Shown: positions 1-6,240 of the stretch, one piece after another | How positions within the stretch are numbered: the stretch's first letter is position 1 | Layout of the letters: the number at the start of each line of letters is the position of its first letter | Source of the DNA: a virus | Virus record (IMG/VR): IMGVR_UViG_3300044626_001013 | Coordinates: 1 to 53,697 of that record | Length of the DNA stretch: 53,697 bases | Direction: 5' to 3' (one strand) | The notes under the pieces: generated by a model | The model's input: only the letters and a program-made list of their open reading frames with translations | Databases searched by the model: none | Told to the model about the DNA's origin: nothing | Translations under genes and position numbers: made by a program

Positions 1-387
1 GACCGAGCGCGCGGGAAGTTGCCCAAGCGGGCGCCCGCGAAGCCGCCGCGGCGGCGGGATCCGCCCGCCCCCGGCGGGGTCGATGGTGTGCCCGACCTGA
101 TCCCGGTGCCGCTTGCCCCCTTCTTGTCTGCGGCTGCCCGTGCCCGTGGTCGCGTGGTCACGTCCGTGGCGCAGGTGGAGGCCGCGCAGGCCATGCTGAG
201 GGCCACGCCGGAGGAACTGTTGCGGGCTGGGTGGCGTGCTGGTGGCGTCGAGCGTGTCGCCGCGCGTCTCGCGCGTGGGGAGGGATCCGGACCCAAGAGC
301 GTTGATCGGTCCGCCGGCGGGGGGGACGGGGGGGGTGGCGAGCGTCCCCCGACACCCCCCAAGAGCGAGGGCGCTGGGGGGCGATGA
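1..387 (+). CDS. C-terminal part of an unrecognised protein, cut by the left edge
   Basis: This frame is open from the first base of the window to a stop at 385-387, so the start lies outside. A TTG at 19 has no convincing ribosome-binding site and is not needed. About 128 codons are visible with strongly GC-rich third positions, which supports real coding. The visible part is a basic Pro/Arg/Lys-rich stretch, then an Ala/Arg/Val-rich helical stretch (around VTSVAQVEAAQAML), then a low-complexity Gly/Ser/Pro tail. It is the only plus-strand coding signal here and converges on the minus-strand early genes. I do not recognise the family; a small terminase subunit or a host gene are both possible. 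Confidence 0.4.
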   Translation, partial: DRARGKLPKRAPAKPPRRRDPPAPGGVDGVPDLIPVPLAPFLSAAARARGRVVTSVAQVEAAQAMLRATPEELLRAGWRAGGVERVAARLARGEGSGPKSVDRSAGGGDGGGGERPPTPPKSEGAGGR

Positions 388-774
388 GCGCGCCCGAGGG
401 GGGGAGGCGGGGGAGGGGCGGCGCAGTCGCGTGCCTGGTCGCGCGTCGCTGCTGGCGGGGCTGCGGAGCCGGGCAACGCGGGCGAGACGCTGCCCCGCGG
501 GGTCAAGACCCTGGGCCGACCGTGGCGGCGCGAGGAGGGCGCACGCGGCCCCGCCTGTCGTCCTCATGCACGACCGGGGGCGACCCGCCGCCCGGGGGTG
601 GGCGTGGTCCTCCCCCGGTGCCCGCCGGGGATCCCGAGCCGCCGACGCGACCGGGCACGGGCTGGGGCGGGTCCGCGCCCTGCTGGCGGGGGCCGTCGCC
701 GCCCAAAACGCAAGCCGCCCAACCGGTGAGGGCTGGGCGGCGTGCTGGGGGGGGGATGCTCCGGGGGGTGACCG
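388..774. other. Convergent intergenic region without a supportable gene
   Basis: Several long frames are open here only because the DNA is extremely GC-rich. Their translations are Arg/Gly/Pro-rich and show no domain or ribosome-binding site. The region separates the plus-strand frame on the left from the last gene of the minus-strand early cluster. It holds one clear hairpin, described separately. I see nothing else I can support. Confidence 0.5.
714..741 (-). terminator. Probable terminator ending the early gene cluster
   Basis: A perfect 8-bp inverted repeat (GCCGCCCA at 714-721, TGGGCGGC at 734-741) has a 12-nt loop. On the minus strand it is followed by TTGCGTTTT. It lies about 34 bp downstream of the last minus-strand stop codon, where a transcript end is expected. 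Confidence 0.55.
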
Positions 775-990
775 TCACCCTTGATCGGTCTTGCCGCGCT
801 TGCCTTGGCGGCGTTCGAGGGCTTCTCGCACCGCGATTTCGAGCGCGACCGCGCCCGAAACAGGTACGCCGGTCTGCTCGGAGATGTGCGCGGCGATGGC
901 CTGCACCATCGCCCACGTGCCAAGCCTCGCCCCGATCTTCTCTTGCCGGGGTGCAACCTTGCTTGCCTTCTTGGGGGGTCGCTTGCTCAT
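775..990 (-). CDS. Small basic hypothetical protein (71 aa)
   Basis: The ATG at 990-988 overlaps the stop of the upstream gene as ATGA, the junction typical of this operon. The protein starts with a Lys/Arg/Pro-rich tail (MSKRPPKKASKVAPRQEK) and then forms an amphipathic helical part, IAAHISEQTGVPVSGAVALEIAVREALERR in two pieces. The layout resembles small phage DNA-binding or ribbon-helix-helix-like proteins, but no motif is diagnostic. It is the last gene of the cluster, just before the probable terminator. Function unknown. Confidence 0.7.
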   Translation of the reverse strand: MSKRPPKKASKVAPRQEKIGARLGTWAMVQAIAAHISEQTGVPVSGAVALEIAVREALERRQGKRGKTDQG

Positions 991-1478
991 GGCTGAACGG
1001 TAGCACCGTCGTGGGGGTACGGGCCGCTGGCCGGGGGGTAGCCCGCAATCTCACGCATGAGGGCAGCGGTGCCAGCAAACGCATCATCCGCCGGGTCGCC
1101 GCGTTCTGGCCCTCGCCAGTAGAGCCACGCCCTCGCCAGCAGCGGCGCATCCCACGCGCAGCCGTCGGCAAGGGACCACGCCCGCCGCTGAAGTTTGCCG
1201 GGCTCGCCGTCCCATGCCGCCGTGTGGTCGCCGTCTCGCGAAAACTGCTTGTCCATGAAACTTGCCCAACCCAGCGTGTCAAACGCGGCGAGCATCACTT
1301 CGTCGGCATCGCACCACTCATGGGAAATGCTGTAGCCCGCGCCGATGGCGTTGGCGTTCATCTGCATGGCGCGGACCGTCTCCCACCGTTCCTCGGGGTG
1401 CCCGTCTTTCAGGTGCTGTGCGAACACCGCCGCGAGCGCAAGGGCGTTGCCGGGACTGTTGGTCACAATGATGCTCAC
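987..1478 (-). CDS. Early hypothetical protein, paralogue of the upstream gene (163 aa)
   Basis: I start this at GTG 1478-1476, which overlaps the upstream stop as GTGA. A purine-rich GGAAGGGGG, which encodes the end of the upstream protein, sits at ribosome-binding distance. The sequence is Ala/Trp/Asp-rich. It shares a segment with the next gene upstream: DADEVMLAAFDTLGWASFMD here against DANVCMLDACDTLGWAHPYL there. A second shared segment is LARAWLYWRG against MDRAWLFARA. The two therefore look like tandem paralogues. No catalytic motif is visible and the function is unknown. Confidence 0.8.
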   Translation of the reverse strand: MSIIVTNSPGNALALAAVFAQHLKDGHPEERWETVRAMQMNANAIGAGYSISHEWCDADEVMLAAFDTLGWASFMDKQFSRDGDHTAAWDGEPGKLQRRAWSLADGCAWDAPLLARAWLYWRGPERGDPADDAFAGTAALMREIAGYPPASGPYPHDGATVQP

Positions 1479-2110
1479 TTGGCACCCCCTTCCGCGCCCG
1501 GGACATCGGCCAACCACTGCAAGTCCGCCACCTGCTTCACGGTCAACTCGACCCCCATCCCCTCGGAGTCTGCCGCCAAGGCGGCCAGCGCAAGGGCCTT
1601 GCGGTCGTAGCCGCTCGCCCGGGCAAACAGCCACGCCCGGTCCATCGCGGCCGCCGCGAACGCGTGCCTTTGCTCGCCGCCCCACTGCTCGCCGGGCCAA
1701 CCGGCTTCGGTGATGCCGTCGAGATACGGGTGCGCCCACCCCAGCGTGTCGCACGCATCCAACATGCACACGTTCGCATCCACCACGTCATGGGACCGAC
1801 AACAGCCGTCGCCCTCGGTGCCGTCGCACGTGGCTACCGCCATGTCCAGCACGGTGGCGGCTCGCACCCATTCCAACGCCGTGAGCGTCGCCGCTGGTGA
1901 CTCGTCCAACGCCTGAGCCGCGCCCCACACCGCGCCGCCGATCCATGTGCCCGCGTTGTCCATGCCGTGGGCGTTGCGGCGGGGCTCACCCATCCGGTGG
2001 CCCGCGTCCCGCTCAAGATTCGCGCAGTAGTGCGCCGCGATAGCGAGCGAGGCGACTGCGTCGGACTTGCCCGCCCAGTCGAACCGGGTCCGCTTGTTGT
2101 CGTCGTTCAC
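1475..2110 (-). CDS. Early hypothetical protein, paralogue of the downstream gene (211 aa)
   Basis: The GTG start at 2110-2108 overlaps the stop of the upstream 63-aa gene as GTGA, and GGAAGGGGG upstream serves as the ribosome-binding site. The protein is soluble and rich in Ala, Trp and Asp. An N-terminal part (around FDWAGKSDAVASLAIAAHYC) precedes the CDTLGWAHPYLD segment shared with the downstream gene. It ends in GAEGGAK, the same ending seen in two other proteins of this cluster. That ending comes from the ribosome-binding site of the next gene. Family and function are not recognised. Confidence 0.8.
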   Translation of the reverse strand: MNDDNKRTRFDWAGKSDAVASLAIAAHYCANLERDAGHRMGEPRRNAHGMDNAGTWIGGAVWGAAQALDESPAATLTALEWVRAATVLDMAVATCDGTEGDGCCRSHDVVDANVCMLDACDTLGWAHPYLDGITEAGWPGEQWGGEQRHAFAAAAMDRAWLFARASGYDRKALALAALAADSEGMGVELTVKQVADLQWLADVPGAEGGAK

Positions 2111-2298
2111 TTGGCACCCCCTTCCAGCGTCATGCGCCCAACCTTGTTGCCGTTGAAGTCGAATAGCGGCTTCTCCGTGAACGTCTCGCCCTTGGCCTCG
2201 ATGGTGTCGCGGCAGTCGTCCAACAGGTCGGCCACCTGCCCAACGAAGTCGTCCGCAAACGCCGCATTGTCGCACTCGATCACGATGCTGAGTTTCAT
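2107..2298 (-). CDS. Small early hypothetical protein (63 aa)
   Basis: The ATG at 2298-2296 is preceded by GGAGCG inside the repeated 16-bp leader cassette at 2295-2310. The upstream in-frame ATG of that cassette would add only MERP. The sequence (MKLSIVIECDNAAFADDFVG, then a helix with VADLLDDCRD) looks like a small alpha/beta protein of the kind common in phage early regions. It ends with LEGGAK, whose codons provide the ribosome-binding site of the next gene. Function unknown. Confidence 0.75.
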   Translation of the reverse strand: MKLSIVIECDNAAFADDFVGQVADLLDDCRDTIEAKGETFTEKPLFDFNGNKVGRMTLEGGAK

Positions 2299-2310
2299 GG
2301 GTCGCTCCAT
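2295..2310 (-). promoter_or_regulatory. Repeated translation-initiation cassette, copy 1
   Basis: The minus-strand sequence ATGGAGCGACCCATGA supplies GGAGCG four bases before the ATG of the 63-aa gene. The same 16 bp occur at 3224-3239 and 3726-3741. Here it follows GCCCGGGC-type sequence shared with copy 2. Confidence 0.7.
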
Positions 2311-2352
2311 GGTGCCCGGGTTTCGGCCACGCGCCGCAAGGCCCGGAAAACC

Positions 2353-2378
2353 CCCGCCACGCCGGTGGGCATGGCGGG
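2353..2378 (-). terminator. Intra-operon hairpin with T-tract
   Basis: CCCGCCA (2353-2359) pairs with TGGCGGG (2372-2378), and on the minus strand the stem is followed by GGTTTTCC. It lies immediately after the stop codon of the 79-aa gene and before leader cassette copy 1. It may terminate part of the transcripts or mark an mRNA end. Confidence 0.45.
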
Positions 2379-2383
2379 AGGGC

Positions 2384-2623
2384 TTAGTTGCCGTGCTGGC
2401 CCTCGCGGGGACCGCCTGCGAAATAGATGCGGATGGCGTCGAGTTCGGCGGTCTGCACCGCCTTGCCCGTGTCCGCGGTCCACATGATGCCGTCAGGGCT
2501 GTACCAGTTGGTGCCGTCGGCGCGGCGCAGCACGTACTCGCCGCCCGTCTCGGGGCACGCGTGGAAGTCCGCGCACCACTCCGCTTCATAGATCGGACGG
2601 CTCCGTGGGCGTTGGCGGCTCAC
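2384..2623 (-). CDS. Small early hypothetical protein (79 aa)
   Basis: The GTG start at 2623-2621 overlaps the upstream stop as GTGA, with GGAGGTGAG upstream as ribosome-binding site. The protein is compact with aromatic and charged residues (YEAEWCADFHACPETGG, then YVLRRADGTNWYSPDG). It carries two cysteines and resembles small phage beta-sheet proteins of unknown function. It is the last gene before the hairpin at 2353-2378. Confidence 0.75.
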   Translation of the reverse strand: MSRQRPRSRPIYEAEWCADFHACPETGGEYVLRRADGTNWYSPDGIMWTADTGKAVQTAELDAIRIYFAGGPREGQHGN

Positions 2624-2955
2624 TTGCTCACCTCCTTCAGTGCGGCGTCAAGCAACGCGACAACAATGTCGCGAGACGTTGCCTCCACCCATGCCTCGCG
2701 CATCTCGCGGTTGGCGCACCCCCGCACCGGCTCCTTGAGGCACGCCCGCACCTGCTCAGCGGTCACGCCGATCCGGTTCGCCGCCTGCCGAATGGCGTGC
2801 GACTCGAACCAATGGCGCAGGGCGTCGTCGATTCGCTGCTTCCACACCAAGGGCACCAGCCCGACCGCCAGCCCGGCGCGTGCGCTGGTGTCCATCATGG
2901 AATACACGCCGCTCGCGATGCTGCGAGCGTCTACGTCGATGCCGTACATGCTCAC
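2620..2955 (-). CDS. Early hypothetical protein, mostly helical (111 aa)
   Basis: The GTG at 2955-2953 overlaps the previous stop as GTGA; an ATG two codons later (2949) is an alternative start. The protein is rich in Ala, Arg and Val. It contains RQAANRIGVTAEQVRACLKE, which has a helix-turn-helix-like pattern but is too short to call a DNA-binding domain. It ends in helical ALLDAALKEVSK. Function unknown; its place in an overlapping operon shows co-expression with its neighbours. Confidence 0.75.
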   Translation of the reverse strand: MSMYGIDVDARSIASGVYSMMDTSARAGLAVGLVPLVWKQRIDDALRHWFESHAIRQAANRIGVTAEQVRACLKEPVRGCANREMREAWVEATSRDIVVALLDAALKEVSK

Positions 2956-3227
2956 TTGGCCCCCCCTTCGGCGGCCAACCGCGTAGCGGCCTCCAGCATG
3001 GTCGCGGCATCGGTCGCCGCTGCGTCTGGCGAAGGGAACCGCACCCACTCGCCCGCCACCACGCCGTACCGCATCACGGCGAGGGCGTAGCGAATAACGC
3101 CGCGGGGGTTGGGGATTCGTGCCGCTACCAGCACGTTGTCGCCGGACAACGTGCCGAGTTCGGCAATGTCGCCGGGGATGATGCCCTCGATGAGGGCCCG
3201 CAGACTGTCCTTCTTGCTGCTGCTCAT
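2952..3227 (-). CDS. Small early hypothetical protein (91 aa)
   Basis: I choose the ATG at 3227-3225 because GGAGCG of leader cassette copy 2 sits four bases upstream; the in-frame ATG at 3239 would only add MERP. The sequence begins MSSSKKDSLRALIEG and is followed by beta-strand-like segments (NVLVAARIPNPRG, VIRYALAVMRYG). The C-terminal helix ends in AAEGGAK, encoded by the ribosome-binding site of the next gene. No known family recognised. Confidence 0.75.
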   Translation of the reverse strand: MSSSKKDSLRALIEGIIPGDIAELGTLSGDNVLVAARIPNPRGVIRYALAVMRYGVVAGEWVRFPSPDAAATDAATMLEAATRLAAEGGAK

Positions 3228-3239
3228 GGGTCGCTCCAT
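3224..3239 (-). promoter_or_regulatory. Repeated translation-initiation cassette, copy 2
   Basis: Identical to copies 1 and 3 over ATGGAGCGACCCATGA. Similarity to copy 1 extends a further 9 bp upstream on the minus strand with one difference, so these two look like duplicates. Confidence 0.7.
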
Positions 3240-3277
3240 GTTGCCCGGGGGACGCGGGCGGGTTGAAATCCCCGAAC

Positions 3278-3308
3278 GCCCCCGACACGCCGGTAGGCGA
3301 GCGGGGGC
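3278..3308 (-). terminator. Intra-operon hairpin, weak T-tract
   Basis: GCCCCCG (3278-3284) pairs with CGGGGGC (3302-3308). It is placed like the hairpin at 2353-2378: after a stop codon and before a leader cassette. Both loops contain the motif CGCCGGT. The following ATTTC is a poor U-tract, so attenuation or mRNA protection is as likely as termination. Confidence 0.35.
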
Positions 3309-3327
3309 ACGACCGATGCCAACGGGC

Positions 3328-3729
3328 TCAGAACTCCGCCACCCGCCACCCGTCGCGGTGGCGCAAGACGTAAAACTCCACCGCCACGTCGCGCTTGCGA
3401 ATCACGACCACGGCAACGCCGACACCGAGCCGCACGTAGGTGTGGTAGCCGGTGACAGGGCTCATGCGGTGGCGGAACTCGTGCGCGTCGCCGCCCGAGC
3501 CCATGTACTGCCAGCAGTCGCCCGACAAAGGGCACTCGTCGCTGCGGTCGCCCCAGCCGCCGGCCTTCAGCACGGCGTTGAGCGCGTCCCACGCCACGGT
3601 CCACTCGAGCGTGTCGCGGTCGATGCCCCAGCGGGGCGGAAACGTCAACTGTGCCGCCTTGGCTGCCTGAATGTCCGCCAACAGTTGCGCGTCGCCGCGC
3701 CGGTTGGCACCGTTCAAAACTTCACTCAT
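3328..3729 (-). CDS. Early hypothetical protein, first gene after the early promoter (133 aa)
   Basis: The ATG at 3729-3727 follows GGAGCG of leader cassette copy 3; an upstream ATG at 3741 would add MERP. The N-terminal half is helical with aromatics (LTFPPRWGIDRDTLEWTVAW). A Cys-containing segment DECPLSGDCWQYMG follows, and then a C-terminal beta part (YVRLGVGVAVVVIRKRD, VEFYVLRHRDGWRV) typical of a small beta domain. It is transcribed from the promoter at 3781-3809. Function unknown. Confidence 0.8.
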   Translation of the reverse strand: MSEVLNGANRRGDAQLLADIQAAKAAQLTFPPRWGIDRDTLEWTVAWDALNAVLKAGGWGDRSDECPLSGDCWQYMGSGGDAHEFRHRMSPVTGYHTYVRLGVGVAVVVIRKRDVAVEFYVLRHRDGWRVAEF

Positions 3730-3741
3730 GGGTCGCTCCAT
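3726..3741 (-). promoter_or_regulatory. Repeated translation-initiation cassette, copy 3
   Basis: Third exact copy of ATGGAGCGACCCATGA. It lies in the leader of the transcript from the promoter at 3781-3809, and here the upstream flank differs from copies 1 and 2. Confidence 0.7.
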
Positions 3742-3755
3742 TGAGGGGTTGATGT

Positions 3756-3773
3756 CGCGGGCACACGCCCGCG
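3756..3773 (-). promoter_or_regulatory. 5'-leader hairpin
   Basis: A perfect 7-bp stem (CGCGGGC and GCCCGCG) with a 4-nt loop lies at the very start of the predicted transcript, between promoter and leader cassette copy 3. It could stabilise the mRNA 5' end. Confidence 0.45.
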
Positions 3774-3780
3774 TAGAACC

Positions 3781-3809
3781 ATTGTACCCCTACATCGGCA
3801 CTACTGCAA
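3781..3809 (-). promoter_or_regulatory. Sigma70-type early promoter
   Basis: On the minus strand TTGCAG (3809-3804) and TACAAT (3786-3781) are separated by exactly 17 bp, close to the housekeeping consensus. Transcription would start near 3774 and run into the 133-aa gene and the cluster to its left. The spacer carries GTAGGGGTA (3785-3793), which recurs near the integrase start, so a shared repressor site is possible. Confidence 0.7.
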
Positions 3810-3853
3810 GCCGACTTTAGTTTTTCGGGGAGGCGTGTCCGGTCGCCGCCGCT

Positions 3854-4087
3854 TCATCGGCCCCCCCCAAGTTCCGCCCGGCACCACTGGCACACGCGCG
3901 CCGCCTTGTGGCAGTTGCCTGCGCACTCAGGGCACCGCCGCCCGCCCGCCACCGACGATACAAGGAACAGCGCAAACGCGAGGGGCCCCAGCAGGGCACC
4001 CACGACCGCGCCGACGATGACGCTCCAGCCCCTGGCGGCACCTGCCACCGCGCCGATGAGGGCTCCGATCACTAGCCACACTTCCAT
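3854..4087 (-). CDS. Small membrane protein with C-terminal zinc ribbon (77 aa)
   Basis: The ATG at 4087-4085 has a good ribosome-binding site (GGAGAC, 4 bases upstream). Residues 2-50 are almost wholly hydrophobic and Gly/Ala-rich (VWLVIGALIGAVAGAARGW, then IVGAVVGALLGPLAFALFLV), enough for two membrane spans. The tail CPECAGNCHKAARVCQWCRA has two CxxC knuckles and should bind zinc. Such tiny membrane plus zinc-ribbon proteins occur in bacteria and phages; the precise role is unknown. It is the last gene before the promoter at 3781-3809 and belongs to the upstream transcription unit. Confidence 0.75.
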   Translation of the reverse strand: MEVWLVIGALIGAVAGAARGWSVIVGAVVGALLGPLAFALFLVSSVAGGRRCPECAGNCHKAARVCQWCRAELGGGR

Positions 4088-4136
4088 GTTGTCTCCTGTG
4101 TCGCTCGGACGGCACCACGCCGCCCATACCGCCACG

Positions 4137-4397
4137 TTACCGCCGCCGAAGTGCCTCGTCAACCCTACGGGGTCGCCCCGGCCGCGTTTTTGTTCGCTCG
4201 CGTCGGCGGCACGCCCGACGGAGCCATTCCACCATCGCGGCCACGTTCTCAGCGGTGAGGACGATGTCCCCGTCCATGCAGGACGCGACGACTTCGACCC
4301 CGTGGGGGGTCGCGTCGAACCTGATGTAGGTGCCTGGCTGTTGACTCCCGCCGTCGAACCCCAGAGCCATCCGCGACTTGGTGTATTTTCGCATCAC
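4137..4397 (-). CDS. Small hypothetical protein (86 aa)
   Basis: Either GTG 4397-4395 (overlapping the upstream stop as GTGA) or the next codon, ATG at 4394, is the start. The protein has beta-like segments (YIRFDATPHGVEVVAS, CMDGDIVLTAENVAAM), a short helix, and a strongly Arg/Lys-rich C-terminal tail with many Arg-Arg pairs. That tail suggests nucleic-acid binding, but no family is recognised. Confidence 0.65.
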   Translation of the reverse strand: MMRKYTKSRMALGFDGGSQQPGTYIRFDATPHGVEVVASCMDGDIVLTAENVAAMVEWLRRACRRRERTKTRPGRPRRVDEALRRR

Positions 4398-4774
4398 GCC
4401 CCCATCCTGTTGACCAGAGCCATGTTTCCGTACCGCGTCGGCCGCGTGTCGGGCCCGGCCCGCACCAACTCATGGCGCCGCAGGAACGCCATGGTCGCCG
4501 TCACGCTCGAGTGCGGCCAGTGCTGGAACTGGACGATCAACTCATCGTCGATCACCCCGCGGTCGCCTGCTTGGTGGACCGCGTGCAGCAGCCGCTCCGC
4601 CCGGTGCTGCATCCGGTCGGACCGAGAGAGGGCCGCGGCTACCGCCTGCGACGTGATGGGGTGGCCCGCGCCGATCAGGGGGGCCTTGGGCCGCAGCGTC
4701 CGCAGCCGCTCGTACGCGTCGATCAGTTTCTGGTCTGCGGACCGCGTGTCCCACAAAAGACGACTGTCGTTCAT
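4394..4774 (-). CDS. Winged-helix-like putative DNA-binding protein (126 aa)
   Basis: The ATG at 4774-4772 overlaps the upstream stop as ATGA. After an N-terminal helical part, residues ~65-120 fit a winged-helix fold. The helix LLHAVHQAGDRGVIDDELIV is followed by a recognition-like helix HSSVTATMAFLRRHELV. Next comes a wing with TRPTRYGNMALV, the pattern of small transcription-regulator domains. This is inference from pattern only. It may be an early regulator or a replication accessory protein; its position among small early genes fits either. Confidence 0.65.
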   Translation of the reverse strand: MNDSRLLWDTRSADQKLIDAYERLRTLRPKAPLIGAGHPITSQAVAAALSRSDRMQHRAERLLHAVHQAGDRGVIDDELIVQFQHWPHSSVTATMAFLRRHELVRAGPDTRPTRYGNMALVNRMGA

Positions 4775-5013
4775 GGCTTGCCCTTGGTACCTCGTTCGGC
4801 TCTCCGAATCGCCTCATACGCGATGTAGTTTGCCAGCACCGCCGCCTCCATCCAGTAAGTTGCCCGCTCGTCGGGCTTGCCTTGAGCCCGTCCATAGCAG
4901 CGTGACAGTTTGACAAAGTCGGCGGCCATCACGGCCAACGCCTGCCCGGTGACGGCCAGCAACCGCCTTGCTTCGTCACGGTCGGCCTCGGCCCGATCGG
5001 TTGGGTCTTTCAT
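4771..5013 (-). CDS. Small helical hypothetical protein (80 aa)
   Basis: The ATG at 5013-5011 lies two bases after the upstream stop TAA. The protein is almost entirely helical with charged ends (MKDPTDRAEADRDEARRLLA) and a middle aromatic/Ala part (YWMEAAVLANYIAYEAIRRA). Its stop overlaps the next start as ATGA. It is a typical small phage early protein with no recognised family. Confidence 0.7.
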   Translation of the reverse strand: MKDPTDRAEADRDEARRLLAVTGQALAVMAADFVKLSRCYGRAQGKPDERATYWMEAAVLANYIAYEAIRRAERGTKGKP

Positions 5014-5015
5014 GC

Positions 5016-5297
5016 TTACCCCTTGGTGACCCGCTCGCGGATCATCGCATCGGCCATCCGATATGCCGCTTGGGCGTATTCCTCACAGCGACCTAGTGGG
5101 ATGTAGGTATTGTGGCTTTGCAGCCCGTCGTAGTCATTGCGTCGAAACGCCTCAAGCACCTCGGAGATTTGAAACGCCGCCATCGCCTTGGCCGCGAAGT
5201 AGTCGCGGAGCGTCATTCCGGTTGGTTCACTTGTGAATGTCTCTCCGTCAGCGTTGACGTACGTGTGAACAGGGAACGCTGGTTCGTTGTTGCTCAT
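5016..5297 (-). CDS. Conserved small phage protein with MTLRDYFAAKAM motif (93 aa)
   Basis: The ATG at 5297-5295 overlaps the stop of the 87-aa gene as ATGA. The segment TGMTLRDYFAAKAMAAF in the middle and YRMADAMIRER near the end match a pattern I know from many small uncharacterised phage proteins of tailed phages. They are usually 80-100 residues and found among early genes. The role is not known. The overlapping operon context supports co-translation with its neighbours. Confidence 0.75.
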   Translation of the reverse strand: MSNNEPAFPVHTYVNADGETFTSEPTGMTLRDYFAAKAMAAFQISEVLEAFRRNDYDGLQSHNTYIPLGRCEEYAQAAYRMADAMIRERVTKG

Positions 5298-5557
5298 TCG
5301 ATCTCCTTTGCCCGCAAGCGGGCCTTGCTGACGTCAACCTCTTTCTGGGCGTTCTCGACGTCATGGCGGTGGCTGTAGTCGTCGCACATATCCATGACTT
5401 CAAGCAGTTCATGCCAAGTGTCGGCATCTCGCCACGCCCTGACCTCCGCCGCAAGCACGTCGCGGAGGGCTTCACGCAACTGCGTGACGTGGTGCGTCAG
5501 TTCGTTGCGTGACATGTCTCGCGTGGACTTGCGGATAAGCGTTTGCAATGGATCCAT
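5294..5557 (-). CDS. Small helical hypothetical protein (87 aa)
   Basis: The ATG at 5557-5555 has AAAGG about nine bases upstream. The protein is alpha-helical and highly charged (MDPLQTLIRKSTRDMSRNEL, VTQLREALRDVLAAEVRAW), with a Cys/Asp/His patch MDMCDDYSHRHD. It then ends in a Lys/Arg-rich helix. It resembles small phage coiled-coil proteins, but no family is recognised. Its stop is within the start of the next gene. Confidence 0.7.
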   Translation of the reverse strand: MDPLQTLIRKSTRDMSRNELTHHVTQLREALRDVLAAEVRAWRDADTWHELLEVMDMCDDYSHRHDVENAQKEVDVSKARLRAKEIE

Positions 5558-5572
5558 GGGTTGGCCTTTCGT

Positions 5573-6097
5573 TCACCGCCAATAGACGGTCCGAATCCTC
5601 CGATACTCCTTGACGTCGTGGATCCTGGCTTCGTCCAGCAAGTGCGGATCCCAAACCCGCATCTCGTTGTTGGGAAGCAACCGGTATGGACCGGTCGCCA
5701 TCGCGATCACATTCAGCGGTTTGTGTTCCGCGGGCACCGTGGCCCAGTGATCGGTCCAGTCAATCACCAGCCCGGTGTGGGTGCCGTCCGCGCCATCCTT
5801 TGTTTCGGCGCGTGTCCCCGCCAGCATGGGCAGGTGCGTCACCGTGATTCGTTCGCCCATCGCCCCCCAACGACATGCCTCCTCCGGCGAGCAAAACGTG
5901 TGTGTTGCGCTTATCGCGTGAATCGGCAACCCAGACCAGTGGGCGCCCGACTCGAGCATGACGTGGCACATGACGACCTGCGACAGGCGAGAATGGACGC
6001 CATGCCACATGCCGCGGGTGACGCCAGGCGTTTGCATGCCCAGCATCTGATTCGAGACGTTCACGTAGATCGGGAATGGAAGCGTCGCGTGGTTCAT
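5573..6097 (-). CDS. Hypothetical protein (174 aa) downstream of the pentamer array
   Basis: I choose ATG 6097-6095 because AAGGAG lies six bases upstream. Extending upstream would translate the pentamer array into artificial GRGLA repeats. The protein starts MNHATLPFPIYVNVSNQMLG and carries several His/Cys-containing strands (MWHGVHSRLSQVVMCHVMLE, then GLPIHAISATHTFC). It later has LVIDWTDHWATVPAEHKPLN and a C-terminus WDPHLLDEARIHDVKEYRRI. The many His, Asp and Cys residues could suggest a metal site. I do not recognise the family. Confidence 0.75.
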   Translation of the reverse strand: MNHATLPFPIYVNVSNQMLGMQTPGVTRGMWHGVHSRLSQVVMCHVMLESGAHWSGLPIHAISATHTFCSPEEACRWGAMGERITVTHLPMLAGTRAETKDGADGTHTGLVIDWTDHWATVPAEHKPLNVIAMATGPYRLLPNNEMRVWDPHLLDEARIHDVKEYRRIRTVYWR

Positions 6098-6134
6098 CAA
6101 CTGCTCCTTGCCTTTCCTCGCATCGCCTGCCGTC

Positions 6135-6199
6135 GCCAAGCCTCGCCCTGCCAAGCCGCGCCCTGCCAAGCCGCGCCCTGCCAAGCCGCGCCCTGCCGC
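6135..6199. repeat. GCCNN pentamer array, short block
   Basis: Thirteen consecutive 5-bp units all begin with GCC on the plus strand. Inside them the 15-bp unit GCCAAGCCGCGCCCT is repeated three times in tandem. It lies directly upstream of the ribosome-binding site of the 174-aa gene and in phase with no obvious coding frame. Confidence 0.85.
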
Positions 6200-6240
6200 C
6201 AAACCACCCACCGCCGCTGTCGCCGCGATGGATGTTCCGT

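Noticed and set aside
384-1610. Plus-strand frame of 408 codons across the first early genes
   Set aside because: It runs antisense to four genes with overlapping ATGA/GTGA joints, its translation is Arg/Pro/Gly low-complexity, and it has no ribosome-binding site. High GC keeps such frames open.
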